Shown here piece after piece: positions 1 to 11,511 of a stretch of 64,000 nt of DNA. Within the stretch, counting starts at the first letter, position 1, and each line of letters opens with the position of its first letter. A program made the position numbers and the translations under genes. The stretch comes from Lineus longissimus (lineage: Eukaryota > Nemertea > Pilidiophora > Heteronemertea > Lineidae), in assembly GCF_910592395.1 (NCBI RefSeq), contig NC_088313.1, positions 2,978,501-3,042,500 of the forward strand, in the 5' to 3' direction. The notes beneath the pieces were generated by a model. It was not told the DNA's origin and ran no database searches. It saw only the letters and a list, made by a program, of their open reading frames with translations.

Positions 1-122
1 TTTTCGTAGTTTTTAGCCCAATTCTCCTGCACTAAACAGGTCTATTGTATAACCACATGCATTGGCATGGGCCATGTAGCTCAATATTATAGGCGACAGC
101 GTTGCCGTTGGCGGTTTAGGTC

Positions 123-353
123 CTAACCTTTCATGCCTTTTCCTCGAACGTCTTCAACTACAATCGCCCTCAGGGCTACCTTCCTGCCTTTAACATGATA
201 TCCATTGTATATCCTTTTTGTTGAGAGAAAATAGCTACTGTGCTTCCTTACTCCAATCACCCGCCAATCGTTCCTGGAGAGGCCAAACTGAGTTGCCAAA
301 CCGTGATGCGTACCTTTATCACTGTGATAACCAGTGAGATCACCAGCTTGGGC
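123..353 (-). CDS. U1 exon B: second half of beta-sandwich domain
   Basis: Continues the domain begun by exon A. A branch/pyrimidine stretch and CAG precede the exon; it starts in phase 0 with AQAGDLTGYHSD and runs to KVALRAIVVEDV before a stop in GMKG-TAG. The exon A-B join would read SIPFK then AQAGDL. This alternation of short beta-like strands with a conserved GDL-GYH step resembles uncharacterised secreted invertebrate proteins I recognise only by pattern, so no function is assigned. The stop overlaps a possible donor (AAAG then GTTAGG), so the gene may instead continue into the PAN-like exon; that exon for U1's gene lies left of the window. U1 differs from the other units at its first residue (A for V) and around RIYNGYHVKG. 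Confidence 0.55.
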   Translation of the reverse strand, partial: AQAGDLTGYHSDKGTHHGLATQFGLSRNDWRVIGVRKHSSYFLSTKRIYNGYHVKGRKVALRAIVVEDVRGKGMKG

Positions 354-764
354 CTGTAAAGACATAACAGCTTCACGTAGTACAAACAGGAGTAGGCAGG
401 GCTGAAAAAGAGGTAAGTCAACACACACACGGCGCACAGGGCGACTGGATCGCCATTAAAAGTTGACATTGATATTGCTGATTTGCTCACAATGTCATGC
501 GATTGGATATTGTCTCTAGCCCTGCATCTTCTATATTGTTTTTTCAACTCTATACTCTACTTGTTAGTAACCAACGACAAGCCTTTTACTATTGTTTTAG
601 TATGAGTGCGGGTCACTTGCAGAGGGTGTATTAAAATCAAAGGAAAATTTATGGCGAGAGAGACCAATTACACGAAACCGTGATTGGTCGTAGCAAGCGG
701 ACACAAAAGAAGCAGGCAAAGAATTTCTTTATTTTATTGGGCGTTAAGCCATGCGAGAGACTTA

Positions 765-798
765 CCCCCCCCCCCGCCCTCACCCCCCCCCCCCCCCC
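765..798. repeat. Poly-C tract
   Basis: Nearly pure run of C interrupted by GCCCTCA, in the intron between exons A and B of the minus-strand gene (so poly-G on the transcript). Shorter versions occur in U2 and U3, and the tract is deleted or worn down in U5, U6 and U7. Confidence 0.95.
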
Positions 799-1161
799 AG
801 GCACTACGATATAAGGGGCTTATTATCTTTTTGATTAATGAAGTACCAATACATGATGTACACCGTGTTGGTGTCTTTCCCAGCATGCCCAGCAGATGTT
901 TTCTTGGCTAATATTTGTTACTTCTATGTTAGATGTAAAGGAATAATCCACTTTTATGGTTAACATCTCAAATATGTCATATCGTATCAAAGTACATTGT
1001 AATTAGTTTCAATAGACAATCGTTCTTGACTCCTGACCGATCAAGCAATAGTTTGATATAGAATTCGTGAGTGACAGGGATTCCTGCTGCAGTGGAAAAC
1101 AAGTCATGGCGTCGATGCGACAGGCAGACTACTAAGTATTTAGAAACAAGCAGACAGTAAC

Positions 1162-1569
1162 CTTAAAGGGTATCGAAAACAATGTCTTATTTCCGATCGT
1201 AGAGTTTGTAACCTCTGTTGAGTGGACCAGGTCGAACGTCCTGGAAACGCCAGGGACGGGTCTGAATATATCCACATAGTACGTTTCGCTGTTGATTTTG
1301 TTGTACAGTTGCCATCCGATAACATATCCTTCTGCTTTGAACATGTGCGGAGCGGCCAAATGGATGATAACCCAACCGCCGTAGCTGCCGGGGAGAGCAG
1401 TCGGTTCCTGTCCCTGAAGATACACATCCTTGCAGTTTGGGACGACAGCGACAGTTGGAAAAATATCGAAAAGCAGGAAACACAATGAGGTAATAAAAAC
1501 TATTGGGTCAATTGCAATTCCACTCTGGCAGCTTGACAAACTCGTGATTTCTTCATTAGCAATACACAT
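1162..1569 (-). CDS. U1 exon A: N-terminus and first half of beta-sandwich domain
   Basis: Open frame from Met at 1569 to a donor (AAG then GTTACT; the T at donor +3 is weak). About 20 polar residues are followed by a hydrophobic stretch (DPIVFITSLCFLLFDIF), which could be a signal peptide or signal anchor, then a single Cys (VPNCKDVYL). The domain follows, with GWVIIHLAAP, EGYVIGWQLYN, TYYVDIFRPVPG and FDLVHSTEV segments, ending in TLFSIPFK at the phase-0 junction to exon B. The alternating hydrophobic pattern with a YVDIFRP step suggests a beta-sandwich. Likely secreted or membrane-anchored; ligand unknown. No start codon nearer the hydrophobic stretch exists in this frame, so the true start could lie in an upstream exon. 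Confidence 0.6.
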
Positions 1570-1972
1570 CTCTGCTAAAATATATAATGCGGCAAAATGG
1601 TTCCCTCTCCAAATTGTACTTCGATTAATGGATCTTGTATTTCAGAACAAATCTATTCCGGTAAGAAAAGTGATTAATTTAATCCGGTCACAGGTTCAGC
1701 GATCCCATTCCAATCGGTCATATAAAAAGGAAGCGTTGATACAATTACTAGTACGGAAACTCTCAAAAGGCACAGTGCACTACAGACGAGCAGAATGAGT
1801 AACTCGCTCGCGATCGACTCTTTAGTGCGAGAGGTTCTATGACCAGTTTCAAGCCAGGACTGAAGACGCTGCTCTTCTGTGAAAGCGCCCGTGAGCAGGA
1901 TTCTTGGGAGTGGGCGCTATACATTGTACAAGACACTAATACTAGTGACTTTCAGCACCGTCAAAACGTATC

Positions 1973-2809
1973 CAGAAGTATTAAGGTAGCAGGAAGGATA
2001 GGGCGTTTGTGGTTTCTGAGTCTGAGGGGGTTGGTGTCTGTTGACTGTGCTTTAAGAGAGACTAGGCATGGCGCTAGTCTCTCTTCAAGCACAGTCAACA
2101 GGTATTTGGTCTCACTCTCAGTATTTGGGTAAGTACAGAATCAAGCCAGCTCAGAGAGCAATGATTGAACGATGCTGTGGACAAGTCCAAGAATACTGCA
2201 TCAGTCACGACCAACTTCTCATCAGAAATCGTCACCACCAGCATATTCAATGTTCAGTTCCAACCTGTACCAGTCCAATGCACGCCTGTCATCCTGTCAT
2301 GGTCAGCAGTGGTCAGCTTAGCGCGATATGGAACATTCTTCCGAAACTCAAGCGAGGGAAGTCTGCTCATTAGCATATATCGCGCACTGCTCCTTCTGGT
2401 CAAACATCGTAGTGAAATCGTAATGGAAAACGTCTGGCTTTGCGCCAGACTAATAAGTGAAGAACTAATAGGTAAAGAACTTCTACTTGCACGAGACTGC
2501 TGTGATGAAATTATCATTGCAGAGACTCCGGTGACGTACACATATATTTTTTACAATCAAAAATGCCCTCAAAAGACGACATGGAATGATTATTTTATTG
2601 ATATTTCCTACTATATACCTTCCAATTATCACTTTATACAAATAGATCGGCGTTAGGTCGCATGCTTTTCTTTCCTGGTGACACTATAAAGCAAAATAGT
2701 TGCAACCCCGTAAATGCGCTATAAGTCCAATAATAAGTGACGGTGACCCGTTATAAATGTTTCTCTAGCTTCGCTTTTTTGCCGCTACGCTGCGCTTTGG
2801 GCCCTTGCG
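1973..2809. mobile_element. Compact element, U1 copy (837 bp, 2-bp TSD)
   Basis: Boundaries come from comparison with empty sites in U2 (15712) and U3 (24343), which read ACGTATCAAGTATCC without interruption. The element runs from CAGAAGTATTAAGG to GGGCCCTTGCG and is flanked by a duplicated TC (1971-1972 and 2810-2811). I see no terminal inverted repeats. It contains a long hairpin near its left end. It shares both ends with the longer elements at 5089 and 32749, which are in the opposite orientation. A 163-codon open frame inside (2165-2656) has no recognisable domain and is probably not a gene. Superfamily unknown. Confidence 0.8.
2038..2101. repeat. 28-bp-arm inverted repeat inside compact element
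   Basis: Arms 2038-2065 and 2074-2101 pair with one mismatch around an 8-base loop (GCATGGCG). The same hairpin, with arms of 26-28 bases, occurs in the U5, U6 and U7 copies and at 8094-8157 and near 35280 in the long copies. Confidence 0.95.
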
Positions 2810-2811
2810 TC

Positions 2812-4822
2812 AAGTATCCGCATGGAAAATACGTATGGCGCCTACGGGTAAGTGACACATAAGTAGGACATAAAATTGAGGTTCACCTACGATTTCATCC
2901 GTGTGCAATTTGTAAACAGATGAAGAGATACCTGGCATCGCAAAACTTCTAATTTCTCCAAAAAAACACATCAACGTGATCTACAATATTTCTCAAATCA
3001 TGATATCATAGAGATAGAAGATGGACGAGTCTCAATTTAGCTGCAAATGCAAGTTAAATTGTTTAATATCATACGTACTGCTTCCCGCATGGAATATAGT
3101 TCTTGCGTTTTTCCGTATACTTACTTTCCGGTAGCACCTGCGTGTAAACTACACAAACTAATGACGTCGTTCAGAAGGCGTCACTGCGGATACATTCGCA
3201 AGAATGACACCAGGATTATGCTGTATGTATCCCTGTACTCCTTTCTGCTACAGGATCCCGTTTGAGAAAACTTCAGCTTCTTCACAGTTTTCGCAGCTGC
3301 CCATTTTGGTCTGCGCCTGGTGGGCAAACATTCTTTATCAACTATTTGAAAACTATATATTGAGAAAAGATCACACAAATATCAAAATGTGAGATAATTT
3401 TGAGGAGAACTACTTTGGCCAATTCACTCTGCCACTCGCGCGACCTCGTCATAATCGTCACGTGGTGACGACGAGGATTGATTTTTCAATATGGCGCCCT
3501 GGAATGGTATTCGAGGGACTACGTCCGTTCCCTAGCCTCGTTGTCCCAAGTAGCCCAACTGATATTAGTTGAAAATTATACCGCAGATCTGGAGAATAAA
3601 GACGTTCCTGAGAATTGTCGAGCTAGTTACTTCGGAAGATCTGGTGAAAACGGATTGTTTTATTGAACGTTGTTGGTATAGTTGAAAGGATGATTTCATG
3701 ACGAGGATCATCGTAATAATGCGAACTGTTGGTGTGATACTGACCAGTCGGATACTGCTGTTATCAATCCCTTATCCTAGGTCCATTTGCTGGCTGCAAC
3801 GCGAGTTGATCAATAGATGATAGTTATCAATATATAAATGGATGTCGTTTGGAAAGAACGATAATTGCTTCTAAAAAGACCATACAGTTAATCAATTATC
3901 GGTAAAACTATCTATTGAATTCTAAATTTCTATTTCACTTCAGGTGATCAGGAGGCTCCAGATTCAGACCAAGTTGTTTCTCGCCACAACTTGGACAAAG
4001 ACACTCTAATATTCTTTGTAGTCCTCTTGATCGATGAGAAAAGAAGAAATACACTACACCCATACCACTGAAATGTGAAACGACATTAATACATGTACAA
4101 TGTAGTTATAGAGATATGAAAAGGTATATTTTCACAAATCAACCCCTCAATGAATGCAACTGAGTTGGTCAGTACCCACCAGCACAGTAACCAGAATGCA
4201 GTATGGCGGTATATGATAATGAAAAGCCTATGGAACATTATGGTTATGAAGATACAACCCACAGGGATGTTTCATTAAACATAATTATAATAAAAATGTC
4301 GCACAAGAGAAAGACCGTTGTCACTCAACCTCGTTTACCCAGGGGTCATTGCGCGCTCCTGAATGCTAATCAAGTAGACCCCGGATGTAGAGGTTGTAGC
4401 TTGGTGCCACGCTGGCCTGTGGCTGCTGCCGTAATAAATATCATGTGACCCGGAATCATCGCCCTGACCAATCATGGTTGTTATGCTGAAATGGACATCA
4501 TTTTTGGTACCAGGCCATAATTACCAAATTTCCGACGACTGCTTTTTTATGGCGGATTGTGGTCAAACTCTAATCATTTGTTCTAACTGGATTCTTTGCC
4601 TGCTTCAAATAAAGCAGCATTGAACCATGTTGGTACAGAGGCCCTGGTCATATCAACACCACTGCTGAGGAAATATCTGAATTCGTTTTGGTCATTATTT
4701 GGAAGGGATACGGGACAATTCAGTAAAGGGTTCTTTCTATTCTCCGTGCAAAAATGACGTGTAATTTCTTTTATATCAAACAACCACCTAAACATGAAAC
4801 CATGGGCACATTCAGGTATACA
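2812..4822. other. U1 conserved spacer upstream of receptor
   Basis: Present in every unit. It holds short open frames on both strands that change frame between units (for example 3478-3666), and acceptor-like sites at about 3253 and 3943. The second opens a frame on + starting DQEAPDSDRVVSRHNWDKD. I could not recognise leucine-rich repeats, LDLa modules or a signal peptide here, so the N-terminal ectodomain of the receptor is either absent from the unit or hidden in diverged exons. Confidence 0.5.
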
Positions 4823-5088
4823 ATTCAATTGAATTCAAATAAGACTTTATAGCGCAATTATCCAATAACGTATGATTGCTCGGCTGCGCTTTGAAAACAA
4901 AGTCACCATAATCTCGACTTCAGCACCTTTTTGAAGGTGCTCACAGTTGGAGCATTTCGCACATTCATGTCTGGTCTGTTCCAGAGATGTGTAGCATACA
5001 CCACAAAACCTCTGCCACCATATGATGCCAGGCGGTACCTGGGTACTTGGAGCAAACCTAGGTTCTGGGACCTCAGGGATCGGCTGGA
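4823..5088 (-). mobile_element. CR1-like LINE, U1, 3' part
   Basis: Starts at its 3' tail, a short ATTCAA microsatellite typical of CR1/L2-type LINEs, joined to the receptor sequence GGTATACA. Encoded on the minus strand; the C-terminal reverse-transcriptase-region residues are damaged in this part. The LINE is interrupted here by the long element 5089-8222 and resumes at 8223. Confidence 0.8.
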
Positions 5089-8000
5089 CGCAAGGGCCCA
5101 ACTCGCCGCGTAGCGGCAAAAAAGCGAAGCTGGCGAAACATTTATAACGGGTCACCGTCACTTATTATTGGACTTATAGCGCATTTACGGGGTTGCAACT
5201 ATTTTGCTTTATAGTGTCACCAGGAAAGAAAAGCATGCGACCTAACGCCGATTTATTTGTATAAAGTGATAATTGGAAGGTATATAGTAGGAAATATCAA
5301 TAAAATAATCATTCCATGTCGTCTTTTGAGGGCATTTTTGATTGTAAAAAATATATGTGTACGTCACCGTAGTCTCTGCAATGATAATTTTATCAGAGCA
5401 GTCTCGCTCAAGTAGAAGTTCTTTACCTATTAGTTCTTCACTTATTAGTCTCAACGTCTGGCGCAAAACCAGACGTTTTCCATTACGATTTCACTACGAT
5501 GTTTGACAAGAAGGAGCAGTGCGCGAGATATGCTAATGTGCAGACTTCCCTCGCTTGAGTTTCTGAAGAATGTTCCATATCGCGCTAAGCTCATCACTAT
5601 GACAGGCGTGCAGCGGTAGGTATCTGCTCCCCAACTTCCACCCTAATACGGTACAATAAGTTACCATTTGATGGGAATGGGACAATGCCCTCACTGTGTA
5701 TGGAGTCATAGGGATAAGAAGACATTATTCATTAGTGTTGGTACAAGTGATTTTGCCCAAAAAGCATGCGCATTCAAAAAACAAAATATGCAAGGTATCA
5801 CGTACATGACCATGACGACGTGCAGAAAGTGCACTGGCCAGTGCATACCCTATGGCTATGTACTAGTAAACATGGTAAACATGAACAACATCATTATTCA
5901 TCGGCAGTTCATTTTACTCCGAGCTTTTCCTGAAACATATAGCCATGATGATTAGGCCTACCATGTACCATGACCAATAACAGCACTAGATCATGTAGAT
6001 GTCAACAAGTTCACATGAACCGTATAATCCCGCATGGCGCATGTGGGGCATGCGTCTAAACCAAAGCCCCAAAATCACTTGTTTTGGTCTATTTCACTTG
6101 TGTTTCCCCCGTCTCCCAGTCCATAATACATTTACAGTTTACAATCCCCGATCATGGCCCAACAAAAGGTCATCGGTTGACTAAAGGAACACAACTGTTC
6201 AATGGATTTATAGTTGAATGCGATCAAACTACGTCTTTTCAATCGTGGATTGTAAACCCCATGGGCCTAGGGAAGGCCCTATAACAATACTTTCGACACA
6301 GTTATTATCTCCGCTGCCTCCACCATGTTACACACAGTGCTCACTGCTGATTCTAAAATGCGCCACCTAGTCAAAACAGGACATATGTTCTTCTAGGAAT
6401 AGATCTCTTTCCAATATTTCGTCATTCCACTATCGTCATCACCTCATCATACTTTCATTGACATTACAGGCACACATCCACAGAGCACTCTTCAAATCAT
6501 CTACACAGTGGTTATCCAACTAGGATTATAAAGGTAATTTCTTAGCCCCACACAGTGGGTTTCAGTCTTGATAAAGGGGCACTATTGCTAGCAGCTAGGT
6601 AGGCAAGATAAAGTTAGACGAAGTAGCCGATAGGGGTCTCTCACCCCTCAAAGTCCGTCACAACTATTCAAGCTTGTACAAGGAATACATGCAGCGCTGA
6701 CTCTAACAAGACCCAATGGGAATGTCGCACAGTCATCTGTCAAAAACAAGACCTATGTTGCAGTATGATCTCTTGCCAATATTTAATAATTGCACTATCG
6801 TCATCACCTCATCATACTTTATTGACATTACAGGTACACATTGACATAGACCACTGTTGCAGTCAACGACACAGTCGCTATCCAAGTAGCATTTATAGAG
6901 GTACATGTAATTATCATTATCATACCTCATTAGCATGTGAACCAATCACGTCGCGTCCTTTGCGATCACGGCAAAGCCTCATGGAATAATGTCTTTCACC
7001 GTTGAATAATTTTTCATATTCCATGCCTATAACTTCAATTTCTTCATATTCCATGGCTAGAAGTTCAATACTAATATAATATCCAAGATAAAGTTACAAG
7101 AAGTAGTCAATAGGGTTCTCTCACCTCTCACTGTATGTCCACACTATTCACGCTTGTACGAGGAATACATTCAATGCTGAATCCAACAACACCCAGGGCC
7201 CTTACTCTGTATATTAGTCACTGGAAGATGTCCCATTTCACTCCTTGCTTCTACTTCACCTATAGTCTCATTGCAAATGCCTCAGTTCTATGATATCACA
7301 TTCACTTTCAGCTGTCATGCAACGCAACAACTGTGCTATCTGCCATCGCACATCAACGAAGAAGTGCAGCCGCCCACATTCCACCTCACGTCTGTCCGAC
7401 CAGCTGCAATCCTCGAGGATGCCCCACTGTACCACGATTTCACTACGATGTTTGACAAGAAGGAGCAGTGCGCGAGATAGGCAAATGAGCAGACTTCCCT
7501 CGCTTGAGTTTCGGAAGAATGTTCCATATCGCGCTAAGCTGACCACTGCTGACCATGACAGGCGTGCATTGGACTGGTACAGGTTGGAACTGAACATTGA
7601 ATATGCTGGTGGTGACGCTTTCTGATGAGAAGTTGGTCGTGACTGATGCAGTATCCTTGGACTTGTCCACAGCATCGTTCAATCATTGCTCTCTGTGCTG
7701 CCTTGATTCTGTACTTACCCAAATACTAAGACCAAATGCCTGTTGACTGTGCTTTAAGAGAGACTGGCGCCATGCCTAGAGATATGACTGACCCCTATTG
7801 GCAAATATGTATGACTTTATCTTGCCTACCTAGCTGCTGCCTATAGTCTCCCTTTAACTGCGGAGCACTTCAAAGTCGATAAAATGCCATGTTCCACCTT
7901 TTAATGTGTTCAGACCGCCATTTTCAAAATAATCAAGTCAGGACACTGCCTTCTAGTCTCATAATAAATTTTGCTTTCCTCAATAATAACATTTCTTCTT

Positions 8001-8222
8001 CTTCAATGCTTTCATCATTCCAAACTTCTCCTCCTCTGACTTTTACAGGGGTACAGTCATGGCAATCAAAACCCAAATACTGAGACCAAATGCCTGTTGA
8101 CTGTGCTTTAAGAGAGACTGGCGCCATGCCTAGTCTCTCTTAAAGCACAGTCAACAGACACCAACCCCCTCAGACTCAGAAACCACAAACGCCCAACCCT
8201 TCCTGCTACCTTAATACTTCTG
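5089..8222. mobile_element. Long form of the 2-bp-TSD element, nested in LINE
   Basis: Inserted in LINE sequence that is contiguous in U2, U5 and U7 (CGGCTGGGTTC). Ends are CGCAAGGGCCC and AATACTTCTG, the reverse complement of the compact element's ends; flanking dinucleotides are GA and GG. It carries about 2.3 kb more than the compact form. Two direct copies of a roughly 120-base sequence (about 5492-5612 and 7436-7563) bracket most of the extra DNA, which itself contains a degenerate internal duplication (6396-6730 and 6762-7200). No transposase-like protein was found, so it looks non-autonomous. Confidence 0.75.
8094..8157. repeat. Hairpin inside long element
   Basis: Arms 8094-8119 and 8132-8157 are perfectly complementary (26 bases) with a 12-base loop. 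A half copy lacking the second arm lies near 7739-7770, so the element carries the arm sequence three times. Confidence 0.95.
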
Positions 8223-8947
8223 GGTTCATACAGTGGCACAATATCTGATAGATAGCATGGGGCAAGGTCAGCTTTGCACTTAAACAAAAGGAGTGACACC
8301 TTGAAGTCAATTATTTGAGGAATAGGAAGCCAGTGTAGCCTCCTGAGCACGGGTGTAATGTGCTGGTCACGACGAGTTCGAGTTATTATCCTGGCTGCAT
8401 GATTTTGTGTAGTTTGGAGTTTGTGCATTAGGTTCTTGGTAATGCCGGCAAGGAGGCTGTTGCAATAATCCAGTCTTGTTAACACAAGGGATTGGATCAG
8501 GAGTTTAGCTGCACTTTCGGTAAGACAATTGCGTATCCGGCCAATGTTCCGAAGATGGTACGTTGCAGATTTTACAACACTAATCACTTGATTTTCCATT
8601 GACATTGTTTGATCGAAAAGAACTCCCAGGTTTCTCACTGGTCCTGTTGTCACTTGGACGTCAATACCCGCTACTGAGAGGGACTCTATATTGAGACGGT
8701 TCAAAGCTTGCTGAGAGCCAAACAACTTGAGTTCAGTTTTCGTTGGGTTCCCCTTGAGCATGTTCTTGGCTAACCAGTCCTGAATCTTGAGCAGGCAATC
8801 CTCTAGCTGAACAATTTTCTGCTGTGCTTGCCTATTGGCAATGCAAAATAGACTTGAGTGTCGTCAGCGAAGCCATGACGTAGGGTAGAGAAACTGTCAA
8901 TCAGGTCGCCAAGTGGTAGGATATAGATAAGGAAAAGAATAGGCCCA
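8223..8947 (-). mobile_element. CR1-like LINE, U1, reverse-transcriptase part
   Basis: Minus-strand reading includes GPILFLIYILPLGDL and the catalytic-type motif FADDTQVYF, then, after a break in frame, ESAAKLLIQSLVLTRLDYCN and PVLRRLHWLPIPQ, all characteristic of the RT C-terminal region of CR1/jockey-clade LINEs. The element is 5' truncated inside the RT domain at about 8947, where receptor sequence TACAAGCAAGG resumes. TACA is repeated on both sides and is probably part of the target duplication. Confidence 0.85.
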
Positions 8948-9885
8948 AGTACAAGCAAGGTACAACACCTTAACCTCACTGGTAACACCCTGGGGGACTT
9001 CACTGGTAAAGAAGACTTCAAGGATCTGCCAGAGCTAAAGGAACTCCGGTCGAATCATTTTTAGATTTTGTTGTATGGCCCCACAGGTCCCCGAAGAGAA
9101 CTGTTTTCCAAAGATGGACCCGTTTTCTTCCTGCACTGATCTCATCCGCATAGGCGCCTTGCGGATCTTTCTGTGGATACTTGGGACCATTGCTGTGGGC
9201 GGGAATATCCTCGTACTCCTCCTGAGGATATTGACAAAGGAACCAACGACGGCGAACACCACGATCATCACAAGCCTCACCGTGTCCGACCTCCTCATGG
9301 GCGTGTACTTGTACATCATCGCGGCAGCGGACACCACATTCAGGGGGTACTACATCGAGGTTGACTGGACCTGGAGGGAGGGCATCGGATGTAAGATTGC
9401 CGGATTCCTCTCCGTCTTATCAAGCGAGGTGTCCGTCTTCACTTTGACTATCATGTCAGTGGATCGTTTCCTGGTTGTGGTGTTCCCGTTCAGTAAGCAA
9501 AAGATCAACTTCAAGAAGGCGAAGATATTGGTGGCATCAATATGGATCTTTGAGGTCATATTAGCCGGTGCAACGTTCTGTGTTGACTACTTGCGACATT
9601 CGTACTATTCAAGATCTGGCGTCTGCCTCTCGCTCCACCTGACATCAGAACCCGCCCCAGGCTGGGAGTACTCGGTCGCCATCTTTTAAGGAATCAACCT
9701 CGTTGCGTTCATGATCATCGCTGTACTATACACTTGGATGTACGTCATCATCAAACGCTCTGCAGATATGATGAAACACAAGACCAGTCGGAAGAAGGGA
9801 GAAAACAAGGAACTAGTCGTTGCCCGCAAGATGGCGCTGATCATCCTGACTGACTTTGCTTGCTGAATGCCCATCATAATTCTAG
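8948..9885 (+). pseudogene. U1 receptor exon: last LRR, hinge, TM1-TM6 (disabled)
   Basis: GRL101/relaxin-receptor-like LGR. The sequence reads LTGNTLGDFTGKEDF (leucine-rich repeat), then an extra T in a run at 9058-9062 brings in a TAG. A frame from Met 9075 gives a Cys-containing hinge and TM1 to TM5, including LTVSDLLMG in TM2 and SVDRFLVVVFPF after TM3. It then stops at TAA 9687-9689, where other units have TTA. A second stop (TGA 9864) replaces the Trp of the TM6 CWMP motif, and the donor is GCGAGT instead of GTGAGT. The ectodomain is also cut off by the LINE directly upstream. Clearly non-functional as a receptor. Confidence 0.85.
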
Positions 9886-10324
9886 GCGAGTAAATATTGG
9901 CACATTCGTGTTGAACAGGTTTCAAGCAGAACAACTACATGTCCACTGGTGTTTGACACTCCCGACTCAAACACCAAATACGTTAATGATAGTGCTCATG
10001 TAGAACAAACAGTATCGTTTGAGGAGTAAACCAAATCATTGGAGCATATTTCACGATTAATTGGACACCATCGCCACGACTTGGATGCCTCTGTACAAAC
10101 CCTTTCTGGAATCCACGCATGTAGGTGCTGACCTCAAACAGGGGCTACCCTGGGGCCCTTTCGGTCGTATAACACTTGTGACAACATGGTAAGATACGAA
10201 ATCGACTCAAGCTTGTGAGTGTAAACTGGATTGTACTTTAGAGTATCATAAAAAATAGATGTGGCTGTTCAGTTCGTAATGCCAAGTTGAGGGAGGAATC
10301 ATGATAATTCAGTTTCGCTTTCAG

Positions 10325-10454
10325 GTTTGGCTGCGATCTCCGGGAAAGTCACGATCCCTGGTGATGTCTACGCCTGGATTGCAGTATTTGTGCTGCCGAT
10401 CAACAGCGCTATGAACCCAATTCTCTACACACTGTCGTCTCTCGATCTCATCAA
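10325..10454 (+). CDS. U1 receptor exon: TM7
   Basis: Acceptor CTTTCAG, phase 1. Reads LAAISGKVTIPGDVYAWIAV then FVLPINSAMNPILYTLSS, with an intact NPILY (the NPxxY motif), and ends in LDLIK at a GTAGGT donor. The GDVYAWIAVFVLPINSA pattern is typical of the GRL101-like group of LGRs. Open here although the preceding exon is broken. Confidence 0.85.
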
Positions 10455-10837
10455 GTAGGTGACTTGATATTTCCTTTGGATGACTCTTACCTTGAATTAT
10501 GGGTGCTCTAGATGAGCTATGGAAGGATTTCATTATGATTTACAGAATAAATCAAGCATTTAAAACCGTGCTTCTGATGTTTAAGGTTACTGTTTCCTAG
10601 CTATTCCTGTGGGTTGCTATAACCTCTGTTAGAGCCAAAAAGCGACTATCAGTGCCATTGTGTAAGACGTTAAGGGCTTCCTCATCCACAGTAGACAACT
10701 ACAATAAACATACTCGTCATTTCATATTTGCTCCTCAAAAGATTGAGACTCGTATATACGGCTCTTAATCTTCGACCAGCCCTACCAAGTATTTCCAATT
10801 GAAATGACCATCGGCTGATATAACGTTTTTCTTTTAG

Positions 10838-10905
10838 ACTGATATGTGGAAAGAAAGAACCACAGTTGGATTACTCTGGAAGCACTAGGACGAATGTGTC
10901 TACCC
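10838..10905 (+). CDS. U1 receptor exon: juxtamembrane linker
   Basis: Acceptor TTTTAG; phase joins TM7 as LIK-LICGKKEPQLDYSG and continues STRTNVST to a GTAGGT donor (GTAAGT in other units). Contains a Cys-Gly-Lys-Lys step where palmitoylation after helix 8 would be expected in a class A receptor; that is inference. The exon joins in frame to the acidic exon at 11512. Confidence 0.65.
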
Positions 10906-11511
10906 GTAGGTAAAAAGGCTTTTAAAAATAAGTACTTATATCAGATATTGACTTGCGGCTGATCCTCCTCTTCGCTGTCCCCCAAATGATGCAGGGTAAG
11001 AGTGAATCTAGCCCAGCGATGCAGCTGATCTCACTCACTTCCTACGAGTTGATATTTCTATGTCAACTGTAGGATTACGGTCCTGAGTCGTCTGTATTGC
11101 AGCACCACTCATGCACTCCAGCGCTCTCTGCATCGCGGGATACGATATCCGCGCAGCGCGAACGGCATCCCGCGTCCTCTTCGTCGTTTCCCTTCAACAA
11201 CCTTAGGTTGTCATTCCATCAGTATCTTGGGAAGTTTTGCTAGTTCAGTTCAAGACACGTGTCCAAACCAATTACGTTACTGATCTTATAAGGGGGAAAA
11301 TGGGATAGATCGATCAACAGGGTATGGGAGAGTTGGAGAAATTGGGTTGTTATTCCGTACATTATTTTGGTCACGATTCCTTTGGCCAGGGCAAAATTCT
11401 ACCCTCATGTTTTCCAAAGATCCAAAACAGTTTGAAACTGTTTTGTGGACTTACCAACTAATATCGTGGTAACAATGCTATTTGGAGCTTTTCTTGTTTC
11501 CTGACTTTCAG

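Noticed and set aside
1222-1488. Plus-strand frame MDQVERPGNARDGSEYIH and its copies in other units
   Set aside because: Antisense shadow of exon A; the minus-strand reading has the hydrophobic N-terminus, phase-matched splice sites and conserved length.
2165-2656. 163-codon open frame in the compact element, repeated at 48883 and 58513
   Set aside because: The copies are orthologous, so repetition is not evidence of selection; no domain, and the U5 copy has a large deletion. The opposite strand is also open over much of it.
4823-5088. Independent LINE insertions in each unit
   Set aside because: Tail, target position and 5' truncation are identical in U1, U2, U5 and U7, which indicates one insertion copied by duplication.
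9058-9062. Five-T frameshift as a homopolymer sequencing error
   Set aside because: It is shared by exactly the four LINE-bearing units (U1, U2, U5, U7) together with a second linked change (ATGAAACCATGGG), so it is inherited. Single-unit indels such as 51984 and 19123 could still be errors.
9035-9337. Minus-strand and alternate-frame readings over TM1-TM3 such as MDTWDHCCGREYPRTPPE
   Set aside because: Frame shadows of the 7TM exon; the plus-strand frame has the GPCR motifs.
11100-11215. Possible extra exon carrying a kinase alphaC-like helix (AARTASRVLFVVSLQQP)
   Set aside because: An acceptor (TTGCAG) exists, but the frame meets TAG at the only donor and phases do not match the next exon; left as conserved intron.
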